Part shown: piece after piece, positions 54,617 to 63,169 of the stretch
Layout of the letters: each line of letters starts with the position of its first letter
How positions within the stretch are numbered: position 1 is the first letter of the stretch
DNA from: Ignavibacteria bacterium
GTDB lineage: Bacteria; Bacteroidota; Ignavibacteria; Ignavibacteriales; Ignavibacteriaceae
Length of the DNA stretch: 64,000 nt
NCBI GenBank assembly: GCA_017302895.1
Contig: JAFLBV010000001.1
Coordinates: forward strand, 372,001 to 436,000
Reading direction: 5' to 3'
Position numbers and translations under genes: made by a program
Notes under the pieces: generated by a model
The model's input: the letters and a program-made list of their open reading frames with translations, nothing else
The model's database searches: none
What the model was told of the DNA's origin: nothing

Positions 54617-56500
54617 ATGATTAAGAAGCTGTTTGTCGTTTTTATTATTTTACCTCTCATCCTGTTGGCTCAGCCTAAAAAGGAGATGAGGGCAGTTTGG
54701 ATCACTAATGTTGACAGCGATGTCCTGTTTGACGATGCAAAAATTGCTTCTGCGATGGATTATCTTGCCTCAATCGGAATAAATGTTGTTTTTCCGGTGG
54801 TTTGGAATAAAGGGTATACCCTTTATCCCAGCAGGATAATGGATTCAATATTTCAGAAGCCAATCATTCCTCAGTTTACCGGCAGAGACCCGCTTAAAAA
54901 ACTTATTATCGAAGCTCACAGAAACGGTATCGAAGTGATTCCATGGTTCGAGTTTGGGTTCTCATGTGGTTATTCCGAAAACGGCGGACACATTCTCGCT
55001 ACTAAACCCTCATGGGCAGCGAAAAAATATAACGGCGAACTGGTCGTAAAAAACGGTTTTGACTGGATGGCGGGAACCAACCCCGAGGTTCAGGATTTTC
55101 TTATCTCTTTAACAACTGAAGTACTTGACAATTACGAAGTCGACGGAGTTCAGGGAGACGACAGACTGCCTGCGATGCCGTTTGAGGGAGGGTATGACAG
55201 CACAACAGTTGCTATCTATAAACTTGAGAATTCCGGGCAGAATCCACCTGCAAATGAATATGATGCAAACTGGAAAAAGTGGCGGGCAAATAAACTCAGC
55301 AGCTTTTTGAAAAGATGGCGCGACAGTGTAAAAACACGAAGTGAGAACTATATTCTGTCAGTTGCACCGAGTGTTTACCCTTGGGGATATGACAATTATT
55401 TGCAGGATTCCAAAGCATGGATGGACTCTTCACTTCTCGACAATTTTATCCCTCAACTGTACCGCCAGGATATTATTTCATATCGTTACGAGCTTGGTCA
55501 GGCATTGACTTATATACCTCCCGGTAAAAAGAATATCTTTTTCGCAGGTGTACTGGCTAAGGCCGGGTCGTATGTGGTAAATCAGCAACTGCTGAAAGAC
55601 TGTATACAGGAAAACAGATTTCAGGGTGTAAACGGTGAAAGTCTTTTCTTTTATGAAGCTTTAAAAGCAAATAACGGAGCCCTTGGAGATACACTCAAAC
55701 GGATTTACAAAGAGAGGGCCACACTTCCTTACCGGGGAGACAACCTTTGGCGACCAAAAGCTTCCATAATTAATGAAGACAGTTCTTCCAACACAATTAG
55801 GAAGGGCAACTGGGAACAGGTTAGCGTTTTGGGTTACAATCCTAAAATATACTGGACGAAAGATACCAGTTATGCATCTTTTGAATGGCAGTTTGATGTT
55901 GCGGTTCCTGCCTGGTACAGTCTTTACTCTTATTTTATCCCAAATTTTACTTTCACTGACAGTGCTTATTATACATTGTACAGCAACAATGATTCGCTAA
56001 AGTTTCTCTTCAGTCAGCGCAATACAGCTAATAAATCATGGATAAAACTTGGAGATGTCTATGTCACTCCCGGTAAAAAGACTGTACTTAAAGTTGATAA
56101 CAGTTTTGTTGAAAACGGAAAATACCTGATCGCAGATGCGACAATGCTCATTCTTAATAGAAAATTATCACCAAATATCGTTGTTACCTCGACCGGAGAT
56201 GAAATTGAAACCGGTGAAGAAGAAATTCCATCCGGTTATTCTCTGCAACAAAATTATCCGAATCCTTTCAATCCTGAGACAAGAATTACATATTCACTAT
56301 CAGCAGGTTCTATGGTTTCACTCGATGTTTACGATATCACGGGAAGTTTGGTTGTGAAATTGTTTGAAGGATTTAAGCAGGCCGGGAAACATGAGATTGT
56401 GTTCGATGCGGCAAAGCATTCACTAACGAGCGGTGTCTATTTCTACCGGTTATCGACAGGGGAAACAAGGATTACACGAAAAATGGTTCTTTTGAAATAA
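54617..56500 (+). CDS. GHL10-family glycosyl-hydrolase-like protein with T9SS sorting domain
   Basis: A 627-residue secreted paralogue of the preceding protein. The signal peptide ends LLAQP; the TIM barrel (about 22-370) repeats the same motifs, with D181-D182 in VDGVQGDDRLPAMP. A beta-sandwich module (about 375-530) similar to golvesin/xly-type domains follows. A T9SS type A sorting domain runs from about 540, with LQQNYPNPFNPETRI. The pair therefore places one enzyme on a lipid anchor and the other at or beyond the cell surface. A strong bidirectional terminator follows. Confidence 0.87.
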   Translation: MIKKLFVVFIILPLILLAQPKKEMRAVWITNVDSDVLFDDAKIASAMDYLASIGINVVFPVVWNKGYTLYPSRIMDSIFQKPIIPQFTGRDPLKKLIIEAHRNGIEVIPWFEFGFSCGYSENGGHILATKPSWAAKKYNGELVVKNGFDWMAGTNPEVQDFLISLTTEVLDNYEVDGVQGDDRLPAMPFEGGYDSTTVAIYKLENSGQNPPANEYDANWKKWRANKLSSFLKRWRDSVKTRSENYILSVAPSVYPWGYDNYLQDSKAWMDSSLLDNFIPQLYRQDIISYRYELGQALTYIPPGKKNIFFAGVLAKAGSYVVNQQLLKDCIQENRFQGVNGESLFFYEALKANNGALGDTLKRIYKERATLPYRGDNLWRPKASIINEDSSSNTIRKGNWEQVSVLGYNPKIYWTKDTSYASFEWQFDVAVPAWYSLYSYFIPNFTFTDSAYYTLYSNNDSLKFLFSQRNTANKSWIKLGDVYVTPGKKTVLKVDNSFVENGKYLIADATMLILNRKLSPNIVVTSTGDEIETGEEEIPSGYSLQQNYPNPFNPETRITYSLSAGSMVSLDVYDITGSLVVKLFEGFKQAGKHEIVFDAAKHSLTSGVYFYRLSTGETRITRKMVLLK

Positions 56501-56504
56501 AGAT

Positions 56505-56544
56505 AAAAAAAGGATATCGGTCGATTTAACGATATCCTTTTTTT
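56505..56544. terminator. Bidirectional rho-independent terminator
   Basis: A perfect 15-bp stem, 56505-56519 and 56530-56544, has an A-run on the 5' side and a T-run on the 3' side, so it can terminate the GHL10 locus on the plus strand and the VTT protein gene on the minus strand. Confidence 0.92.
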
Positions 56545-56560
56545 AATTTAAAACAGGCTG

Positions 56561-57175
56561 TCAGATCGCAAATTTTATTACAACAAAACCACCGATTAGC
56601 AGCAGAGTAAATCCGATTGCGAGCCAGTCAAAATATTTGTCGATGAATGCCTTAATCGGTTCACCATATTTCCATAAAAGAGTGGCCACCAAGAAAAATC
56701 TCGCTCCACGACTAATGACTGATGCGAGCATGAACATAACAAAATTTACATCGAATGCACCAGCGGCAATCGTGAAGACCTTATAGGGGATGGGAGTGAA
56801 ACCGGCAGTAAAGACGATCCAGAAATTGTATTGTTCGAACAGTTTTTGGATGTCATAAAAAAGTGCGTGTGTGAAACTTGGGATGTATGCAAAAAAGAAG
56901 TTTGCAACACCGGAAAACTCTCCCGGGGATGACCACCAGACCAGGAAACCGATGAGGTAACCGGCAATACCTCCGAGGACTGAACCAATTGTACAGTTCA
57001 GTGCAAATTTGAAGGCTTTTGTTTTTGCTCCAAGCACAAGTGCAATAAGAAGAGCATCCGGGGGAATGGGGAAAAAAGAGGATTCGGCAAAAGCAATAAG
57101 GAATAAAGCTATTGGACCGTAGGGCGTGTCCGCCCAGTGCAGCATCCAGTCATATAATCGTCTAATGTATTTCAT
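56561..57175 (-). CDS. VTT-domain membrane protein (YqaA/DedA-like)
   Basis: A 204-residue membrane protein with VTT (SNARE-associated, DedA/YqaA) features: FAESSFFPIPPDALLIAL near residue 30, a GG-rich hydrophobic centre, and FTPIPYKVFTIAAGAF. About five hydrophobic segments. DedA-type proteins scramble or flip undecaprenyl phosphate and phospholipids; a similar role is inferred. It is a single gene with its own divergent promoter region of 84 bp towards the NagX-like gene. Confidence 0.88.
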   Translation of the reverse strand: MKYIRRLYDWMLHWADTPYGPIALFLIAFAESSFFPIPPDALLIALVLGAKTKAFKFALNCTIGSVLGGIAGYLIGFLVWWSSPGEFSGVANFFFAYIPSFTHALFYDIQKLFEQYNFWIVFTAGFTPIPYKVFTIAAGAFDVNFVMFMLASVISRGARFFLVATLLWKYGEPIKAFIDKYFDWLAIGFTLLLIGGFVVIKFAI

Positions 57176-57259
57176 AAGGCTCGAAATTAATTTTTTTACA
57201 AACTTCTAATATGCTAAAACGATAGCATATAGACAACTTAACGAACAACCGGAAACAAT

Positions 57260-58381
57260 ATGGAAGAAGTAAAAACTACGCGACTGATCTCTCTTGACAT
57301 TTTTCGAGGGATCACTATTGCCGGAATGATAATGGTGAACAACCCCGGCTCATGGAGTGCAATTTATCCACCCTTGAAACATGCTGAATGGCATGGATGT
57401 ACACCTACTGACTGGATTTTCCCGTTCTTTCTTTTCATAGTTGGTGTGGCGGTAACCCTGTCGCTAACCAAACGAAAAGAAAGAGGCGATGACCAGAATA
57501 AACTAATCCTGAATATTTTCAGAAGAGGATCAATGATTTTTCTCGTTGGTCTCTTTCTCAATGCCTTTCCTTATTTCAATCTTGCAGAACTCCGGATTCC
57601 CGGTGTTTTACAAAGAATAGGTGTGGTCTATTTTATTACTGCAGTCATTTTTCTAAAAGCCTCATTAAAAAGCCAGATTTATATCGCAATCGGTTTGCTG
57701 GTGGTTTACTGGCTCGCGATGGCACTGATACCGGTACCGGGTGTGGGTGATGCAAATTATGAAATGGGCAAAAACCTCGCTGCCTGGGTAGACAGTCAAA
57801 TTCTGACCGGGCATATGTGGAAAGTGACAAAAACATGGGATCCTGAAGGAGTTCTCTCCACTATTCCTGCGATTTCAACCTGCTTGAGTGGCGTTCTTCT
57901 TGGTCATTTTCTGCGTACGAAACTCAGCGATGCTGAAAAGGTCTCCTGGATATTTACCGCAGGAGCTTTCTTCATTTTTGCCGGTTCTATCTGGAGTATT
58001 TTCTTCCCGTTGAACAAAGGTCTTTGGAGCAGTTCATATGTTGTTTACACAACGGGTGTAGCTTTGATATTCTTCGGCTTTTGTTATTGGATAGCAGATG
58101 TTCAAGGTTATAAGAAGTGGGCGAAACCATTTGTCGTTTACGGAATGAATGCAATCACAGTTTTTGCAGGTTCCGGTTTGATGGCAAAAATAATGGGAAT
58201 GATAAAAGTTACAGGACTTGACGGAAAAGAAATAAATTCGAAAGATTACATTTATCAGACTTTACTTCTTCCATACTTTGATCCGATAAACGCCTCGCTG
58301 GTCTTTGCGATACTCTTTATCACATTTTGGCTGGGAATTTTGTGGGTACTCTATCATTATAAGATTTTTATAAAGATATAG
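57260..58381 (+). CDS. NagX-like heparan-alpha-glucosaminide N-acetyltransferase family protein
   Basis: A 373-residue membrane acyltransferase with about ten hydrophobic segments, related to DUF5009/HGSNAT. The N-terminal RLISLDIFRGITIAGMIMVN and the loop LKHAEWHGCTPTDWIFPFFLF, whose His corresponds to the catalytic His of human HGSNAT, are diagnostic. It may acetylate amino sugars at the inner membrane, for example during cell-wall turnover. It is monocistronic and ends 2 bp before the convergent menD stop. Confidence 0.9.
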   Translation: MEEVKTTRLISLDIFRGITIAGMIMVNNPGSWSAIYPPLKHAEWHGCTPTDWIFPFFLFIVGVAVTLSLTKRKERGDDQNKLILNIFRRGSMIFLVGLFLNAFPYFNLAELRIPGVLQRIGVVYFITAVIFLKASLKSQIYIAIGLLVVYWLAMALIPVPGVGDANYEMGKNLAAWVDSQILTGHMWKVTKTWDPEGVLSTIPAISTCLSGVLLGHFLRTKLSDAEKVSWIFTAGAFFIFAGSIWSIFFPLNKGLWSSSYVVYTTGVALIFFGFCYWIADVQGYKKWAKPFVVYGMNAITVFAGSGLMAKIMGMIKVTGLDGKEINSKDYIYQTLLLPYFDPINASLVFAILFITFWLGILWVLYHYKIFIKI

Positions 58382-58383
58382 AT

Positions 58384-60129
58384 TTAATTGACTTTAAGAG
58401 AGGAAATGATATCATTTTTAATGGTATCTTTCCTCTTTTTTGATATTTGGGAGTCAAATTGAAGCTCGATCACCATCGGTGAAGGAGTTTTGTAGAAATT
58501 GTCAACACCGGCTCTGAATTCGCTAACAGTACTGATAAGTCTATAATCGATACCGTAAGCCCTCACCAGATTTCCAAAATTCAAACCCGTTTCAGTTTTA
58601 AAGTAGGTCGAGAATTCCTCGGATTCTTTGTAGACAGGCAGGTATTCAAATATGCTGCCACCACCATTATTGATCAAAATAATTAACAGAGGGATGGAGT
58701 ATTTTTTTATAAACTGAAGTGAATTCGAATCATAGTGAAAAGCTATATCACCAACTACAAGTATAGAAGGCGAACCGGATCCTGTGGAAATACCGCCTGC
58801 GGTAGCCAGGATACCATCAATTCCGCTCGCACCCCGGCTCACAAGCACGGGATTGCGGAACATTTCTTTCAGATAGTCGTAATCCCTGACAGGGAGACTG
58901 TTAGAAAAGAAGACGGGAGCAGTGCTGAATTCTTCCACCAGGTGAGCCAGCGAAGCCATTGCCTCCAATTCAGAAGAGATGTTATCCTCTCCAAACTGTT
59001 TTACCATTTGAGCAGCGAATCGTGAATCAAAAGATTGAAGCAGATTATAAAATGAATTCCGTTCCTTCGAAGGATTAGTTAACAAGCCGTCAAGAATTTT
59101 TATCGCATCTTCATTTGAGATAATGACTGTTTCCCTCGTCTCAGAGAACTCCCCGAAACCTTCACCTTTTTGACTGATTTTTAGTATTTTGTTCTTAAAC
59201 CTGTCCAGGAACCTTTCGATGTTTTTGGAGGTGAAATTCCGTCCAAAAATTATGATTTTATCGATCTCAAGTTTTTCAACAAATTCAGTTGACTGAAGGA
59301 GATTGCCAAAGTTTCTAATAATTCCGGGCTTGAGTGTTGTTGGATTCAGGAGAGGTGATTCGAGACAAACAGGTATTGAATATTTTTGGCTTAGCTGTAC
59401 ACAATCCTGAATAAAGAGATCAGTATAATTATCATTTCCGAGTAAAATGAGGGTGTTACTGTCGCTTGAAATCTCAAATTCGTGACCGGGTCCGTATACA
59501 AGGTCTTTATAAAAATTTTGAACTCCCTGTTGTGAAACAGTGTCTTTTAGTCTTAATACAGTGTCATCGTCGATTTCCACATTAAAGGTATCAGGTTCCA
59601 AAGGCTTTTCGAAAGGAAGGTTGATATGCACCGGTCCAGGATAGGGGAACAGCGAGTTGCTCCAGGCTATACCGAGTTCGAAAATTGTTTCCAAAAATCG
59701 GGATTCCGAGGGCTCATCTATTTTCAGGTTGTAGAAGAAATCACAATTTGACTTAAAAATTCCAATTTGGTTGATTGTTTGATTCGAGCCGGTATTTAAC
59801 AGCCTTGAAGGTCTGTCAGCGGTAAGAACAATCAGCGGAATTTGTGAGTTATATGCCTCGATTATCGCCGGATACAACTCTGCAACGGCAGTTCCTGATG
59901 TACACACAACAGCAACCGGTTCTCTTGTAATTTTTGCAATTCCCAACGCAAAAAATGCTGATGCTCTCTCATCTATTATCAAGTGTTTCTTTATAAAGTC
60001 ATTTGCTGCAAACGCGAGTGTGATTGGCGTATTTCGCGAACCAGGGGAGATACACACATGTTTGAGCCCTAATTGCTTTAGGGTACCGACAATAATTGAA
60101 GAAAAGAAATAATTAAGATTGGTTTTCAT
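58384..60129 (-). CDS. menD: SEPHCHC synthase MenD
   Basis: A 581-residue ThDP enzyme that joins 2-oxoglutarate and isochorismate to make SEPHCHC in menaquinone biosynthesis. The N-terminal CISPGSRNTPITLAF, RASAFFALGIAK with CTSGTA, and VVGDIAFHYDSNSL (ThDP/metal loop) identify it. It starts inside the end of menF (17-bp overlap). Its last 15 or so codons form a strong hairpin that may terminate the convergent gene. Confidence 0.95.
   Translation of the reverse strand: MKTNLNYFFSSIIVGTLKQLGLKHVCISPGSRNTPITLAFAANDFIKKHLIIDERASAFFALGIAKITREPVAVVCTSGTAVAELYPAIIEAYNSQIPLIVLTADRPSRLLNTGSNQTINQIGIFKSNCDFFYNLKIDEPSESRFLETIFELGIAWSNSLFPYPGPVHINLPFEKPLEPDTFNVEIDDDTVLRLKDTVSQQGVQNFYKDLVYGPGHEFEISSDSNTLILLGNDNYTDLFIQDCVQLSQKYSIPVCLESPLLNPTTLKPGIIRNFGNLLQSTEFVEKLEIDKIIIFGRNFTSKNIERFLDRFKNKILKISQKGEGFGEFSETRETVIISNEDAIKILDGLLTNPSKERNSFYNLLQSFDSRFAAQMVKQFGEDNISSELEAMASLAHLVEEFSTAPVFFSNSLPVRDYDYLKEMFRNPVLVSRGASGIDGILATAGGISTGSGSPSILVVGDIAFHYDSNSLQFIKKYSIPLLIILINNGGGSIFEYLPVYKESEEFSTYFKTETGLNFGNLVRAYGIDYRLISTVSEFRAGVDNFYKTPSPMVIELQFDSQISKKRKDTIKNDIISSLKVN
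58398..58441 (+). terminator. Hairpin with T-run inside the menD 3' coding end
   Basis: Arms AGAGGAAA plus GATATCAT and ATGGTATC plus TTTCCTCT (58398-58436) pair over 16 bp with one bulged base and one G-U pair, followed by a run of T. It lies 17 bp after the NagX-like stop and can terminate that gene, while on the minus strand it encodes the MenD C-terminus. Confidence 0.75.
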
Positions 60130-61456
60130 CGAGAAACAGTGCAGTGAGTGGAATGAACTTCAGTTCTGTCTCGGAATATTCACTTTGCGGGTCGGATTCA
60201 CCAACAATGCCGCCTCCCGCATAAAGTGTGGCAGACCTTTCATCGATGTATCCACACCGGATGGAAACAAAAAATTCTGTTACTCCTCTTGTAGAGGTGT
60301 AGCCCAAAACTCCTCCGTAGAGATCGCGTGGTTTCCCCTCTATTTTGTTAATAATCCGTGCGGCTTCCATTTTTGGCTCACCACAGAGTGCGGGTGTAGG
60401 GAATAGAAGATTCAACGGCACGAGAGGGACCATCTCTTTATCAACGATTGCAGTTACAGGAGTCCTCAAATGGGTCACATTCGAAAGTCTTTTGGTTGAA
60501 GGCATTTCATCATATTTTATGTCGTCAGATATCTTACTGAGATTTGATACGATAAAATCCCTTACGATCATATGCTCCAAAAGGTTTTTTGAAGAACCGA
60601 GCAATTCATCTTCCAAAGTGTCCTGCAAACGGGGTTTCTCGGATGATCTGATCGAACCGGCCAAAGCTTCAGCCGTTAGTTTTCCGTTCTGCAGTTTAAA
60701 AAGTTTTTCGGGGGTTGCGCAGAGGAAATATCTACCTGAGTAATTAGTAAGTATAATTGTACACTCCGGATAAGAGAGTGCCAGTGATGATACGGCAGCT
60801 TCGAAATCAAAATCGCCTGAGAATTTAATTTTTCTTACTCTCGAGATAACTCCTTTTGAAATATTTCCTGCAGCTATCTCGTCTTTCATTTGAGAGATTT
60901 TGGAGGCAAATATTTCATAAGATTCATCATTAATTCCCTCAACAAATATCTGCTGTTTTATTCGAGGAGAGAAATGGTTATCAAAATCGGTTGCAGTAAA
61001 GAAATTGTAGATGAATTCCGGTATGGTTTCGTCACCTTCAGGCATATTTAGTCTGAGATGATATTTACTTCCTTCTCTTCTGAAAACCGAAACAGGCATC
61101 ACCCAGCGTGAAAAGAGCGAGTCTTCCGAACTGTGCCAAGGGAAGGAGATGTAAGAAAAAAAATCGGGTAGTGGTGAACCGGAATATTTGATATCTTGGG
61201 CCGGATGAGGCAATTCAAGTTTTTGTAACGCGTTATAATCATCTACTGAAATATCTTGAACGACTCCAAATGCAATTATTTCAGAATCTTCTTCCGGCGA
61301 GGCTACATAAAAAGTCGCCAAATCAGGATCAGTGAGCAGTGAAGACAGTCTTCTTCCGGAGTGTTCTGTCTCGAATATGCGTGTAGTAATTTTGTTTATT
61401 GAACAGAACCTTCGGGATTCTTTTAATTCGAAAACCCGGTCCTTAATGTCTCTCAT
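60113..61456 (-). CDS. menF: Isochorismate synthase MenF
   Basis: A 447-residue chorismate-binding enzyme. KGVISRVRKIKF contains the region of the catalytic Lys, and PTPALCGEPKMEAARIINK, DLYGGVLGY and FFVSIRC are the conserved C-terminal blocks of isochorismate/anthranilate synthases. Adjacent menD makes a menaquinone role clear, as opposed to a siderophore role. It starts 6 bp after the histidine kinase stop and overlaps menD by 17 bp. Later men genes are not in the window. Confidence 0.93.
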   Translation of the reverse strand: MRDIKDRVFELKESRRFCSINKITTRIFETEHSGRRLSSLLTDPDLATFYVASPEEDSEIIAFGVVQDISVDDYNALQKLELPHPAQDIKYSGSPLPDFFSYISFPWHSSEDSLFSRWVMPVSVFRREGSKYHLRLNMPEGDETIPEFIYNFFTATDFDNHFSPRIKQQIFVEGINDESYEIFASKISQMKDEIAAGNISKGVISRVRKIKFSGDFDFEAAVSSLALSYPECTIILTNYSGRYFLCATPEKLFKLQNGKLTAEALAGSIRSSEKPRLQDTLEDELLGSSKNLLEHMIVRDFIVSNLSKISDDIKYDEMPSTKRLSNVTHLRTPVTAIVDKEMVPLVPLNLLFPTPALCGEPKMEAARIINKIEGKPRDLYGGVLGYTSTRGVTEFFVSIRCGYIDERSATLYAGGGIVGESDPQSEYSETELKFIPLTALFLDENQS

Positions 61457-61462
61457 AATAGT

Positions 61463-62503
61463 CTATTTTTTAAGTCTGAAGTAAAAAGTGGAGCCTTCGC
61501 CAAATCTGCTTTCAACTTCGATTTTTGAATCATGTGCTTCGAGAATATGCTTAACTATCGCGAGCCCCAGTCCCGTTCCGCCGACATCTCTCGATCTTGC
61601 CTTATCTACGCGATAAAATCTTTCAAATATCCTGGAAAGATCCTCGGAATGAATGCCGACCCCGGAATCTTTGACCTTGATGATACAATCGCTGTCCTCT
61701 TCTTCAACAATTATTTCAACTTTGCCTTCGTTTGTATATTTTACAGCATTCTGAAGCAAGTTGACCATTACCTGACGGAATCTCGCTTTGTCACTGTAAA
61801 CTTGTAAACCCTTTCTGACGGGATGAAGGAGTAGCTCAATATTATCATTTTCGATGGTTGGTTCAAACTCGTCCAACAACTCATCAAGCGAGTTCTTCAG
61901 GTTAAAATACCTGAAACTCATCTTCATCTGACCTGATTCAATCAAAGAGATGTCGATCAAATCGTTCAGGAGGTTGCTCAGATTTCCCGTGTGCTCGTAA
62001 GCTTTTCTCAGGAAATGCATATTTACTTTTGGATCTGCAATAGCCCCGTTTAAGAGTGTTTCTATGTATCCACTGATCGCGAAAATGGGTGTTTTCAATT
62101 CATGGGAGACATTTCCCAGAAACTCTTTCCTCATTTGTTCAAGTTTTTTGAGATAGATAAAATCGGACTGAATCTTTTTAACCATCTCATTCATTTCAAG
62201 CTGAATATCCTCCAGACCTTCGTTCAAAACAAGTTCGGCAGTAAGGTCTATCTCCTTGGAAGCAATCAGGTTCAGAGTTTGCTTTATATTGGACAAATCA
62301 GATTGCCTTTTTTTACCAATATAATAAAAGAAGAAAGCAAACGAAACCAGTCCCGGGAGGAGCATGAAGATTGAATCAAGTTCGAAAAGGAACAAACACA
62401 ACGACAACAAAAGAAATATGCCCAGTGAATAGAGCAATTCCTTCATGTATCGTGACGCAGCACGGATGCTGTTAATCAAGTTCTTTGAACCGGTATCCGA
62501 CAC
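61463..62503 (-). CDS. PhoR-like sensor histidine kinase
   Basis: A membrane histidine kinase of up to 346 residues. Two hydrophobic helices (about 25-41 and 45-62) are separated by only a few residues, so no periplasmic sensor domain exists. The DHp helix has H134 in SHELKTPI; the ATPase domain has NLLQNAVKYT (N box), DSGVGI (G1) and GGTGLGLAI (G2). The start is GTG at 62503 (overlapping the regulator by 32 bp), TTG at 62479 or ATG at 62446; the sequence does not decide. It pairs with the upstream PhoB-like gene. Confidence 0.93.
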   Translation of the reverse strand: MSDTGSKNLINSIRAASRYMKELLYSLGIFLLLSLCLFLFELDSIFMLLPGLVSFAFFFYYIGKKRQSDLSNIKQTLNLIASKEIDLTAELVLNEGLEDIQLEMNEMVKKIQSDFIYLKKLEQMRKEFLGNVSHELKTPIFAISGYIETLLNGAIADPKVNMHFLRKAYEHTGNLSNLLNDLIDISLIESGQMKMSFRYFNLKNSLDELLDEFEPTIENDNIELLLHPVRKGLQVYSDKARFRQVMVNLLQNAVKYTNEGKVEIIVEEEDSDCIIKVKDSGVGIHSEDLSRIFERFYRVDKARSRDVGGTGLGLAIVKHILEAHDSKIEVESRFGEGSTFYFRLKK

Positions 62504-63167
62504 CCTTGACAGTCTCTATGAGATCCTGGAATGCACCCAGTTTTTCCCTTATTTTTCTAACATGGACATCAACAGTTCTTTCAACCACATAAACATCCGA
62601 ACCCCAGACATATTTCAGCAGAGCAGATCTGCTGTGGACGATACCGGGGCTGTTCAACAGGAAAAAAAGAAGTTCAAATTCTTTCCTCGGAAAAATCTTT
62701 TCCTCGGAATCAACTACCACAATGTACTTATCGCGATCAATCTCAATCGGCCCGTATTTTATCAGGTTGGCAGCATCTTCAAAACTGAATTCTGCCCGGA
62801 TGGAGTTTCTTAAAGTTGCTTTAATTCTCGCGACAAGTTTGGAAGGAGAAATTGGTTTTGTAATGTAATCATTGGCACCAAGTTCCAGACCTTTTATCTC
62901 ATCAAACTCACTTGATTTGGCAGTAAGGAAGATAACGGGAGTTTTTTCAGTAGCTTTGTTCGCTCTTATCTTACGGCACACTTCGTACCCGTCAAGTTTA
63001 GGCATCATTATATCAAGCAAAACGAGATCAGGGTCGTGACTCATCATCTTCAGGCCCTCTTCACCATCGGTTGCAGAAATTACTTCGAATCCATCCTCTT
63101 CCAAATTGTACTTGATAAACTCGATAATATCTTTTTCGTCTTCAATGATGAGTATTTTAGTAGCCAT
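62472..63167 (-). CDS. OmpR/PhoB-family response regulator
   Basis: A 231-residue regulator. The receiver domain has E9-D10, phospho-acceptor D52 (LLDIMMP), and LTAKSSEFDE with the Thr and Lys switch residues. The C-terminal winged helix (about 130-228) includes SRSALLKYVWG and VDVHVRKIREKLG, typical of PhoB. It begins 2 bp after the Gfo/Idh/MocA stop and overlaps the kinase gene. Target genes are unknown; no Pst genes are nearby, so a phosphate role is not shown. Confidence 0.95.
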   Translation of the reverse strand: MATKILIIEDEKDIIEFIKYNLEEDGFEVISATDGEEGLKMMSHDPDLVLLDIMMPKLDGYEVCRKIRANKATEKTPVIFLTAKSSEFDEIKGLELGANDYITKPISPSKLVARIKATLRNSIRAEFSFEDAANLIKYGPIEIDRDKYIVVVDSEEKIFPRKEFELLFFLLNSPGIVHSRSALLKYVWGSDVYVVERTVDVHVRKIREKLGAFQDLIETVKGVGYRFKELD

Positions 63168-63169
63168 TG

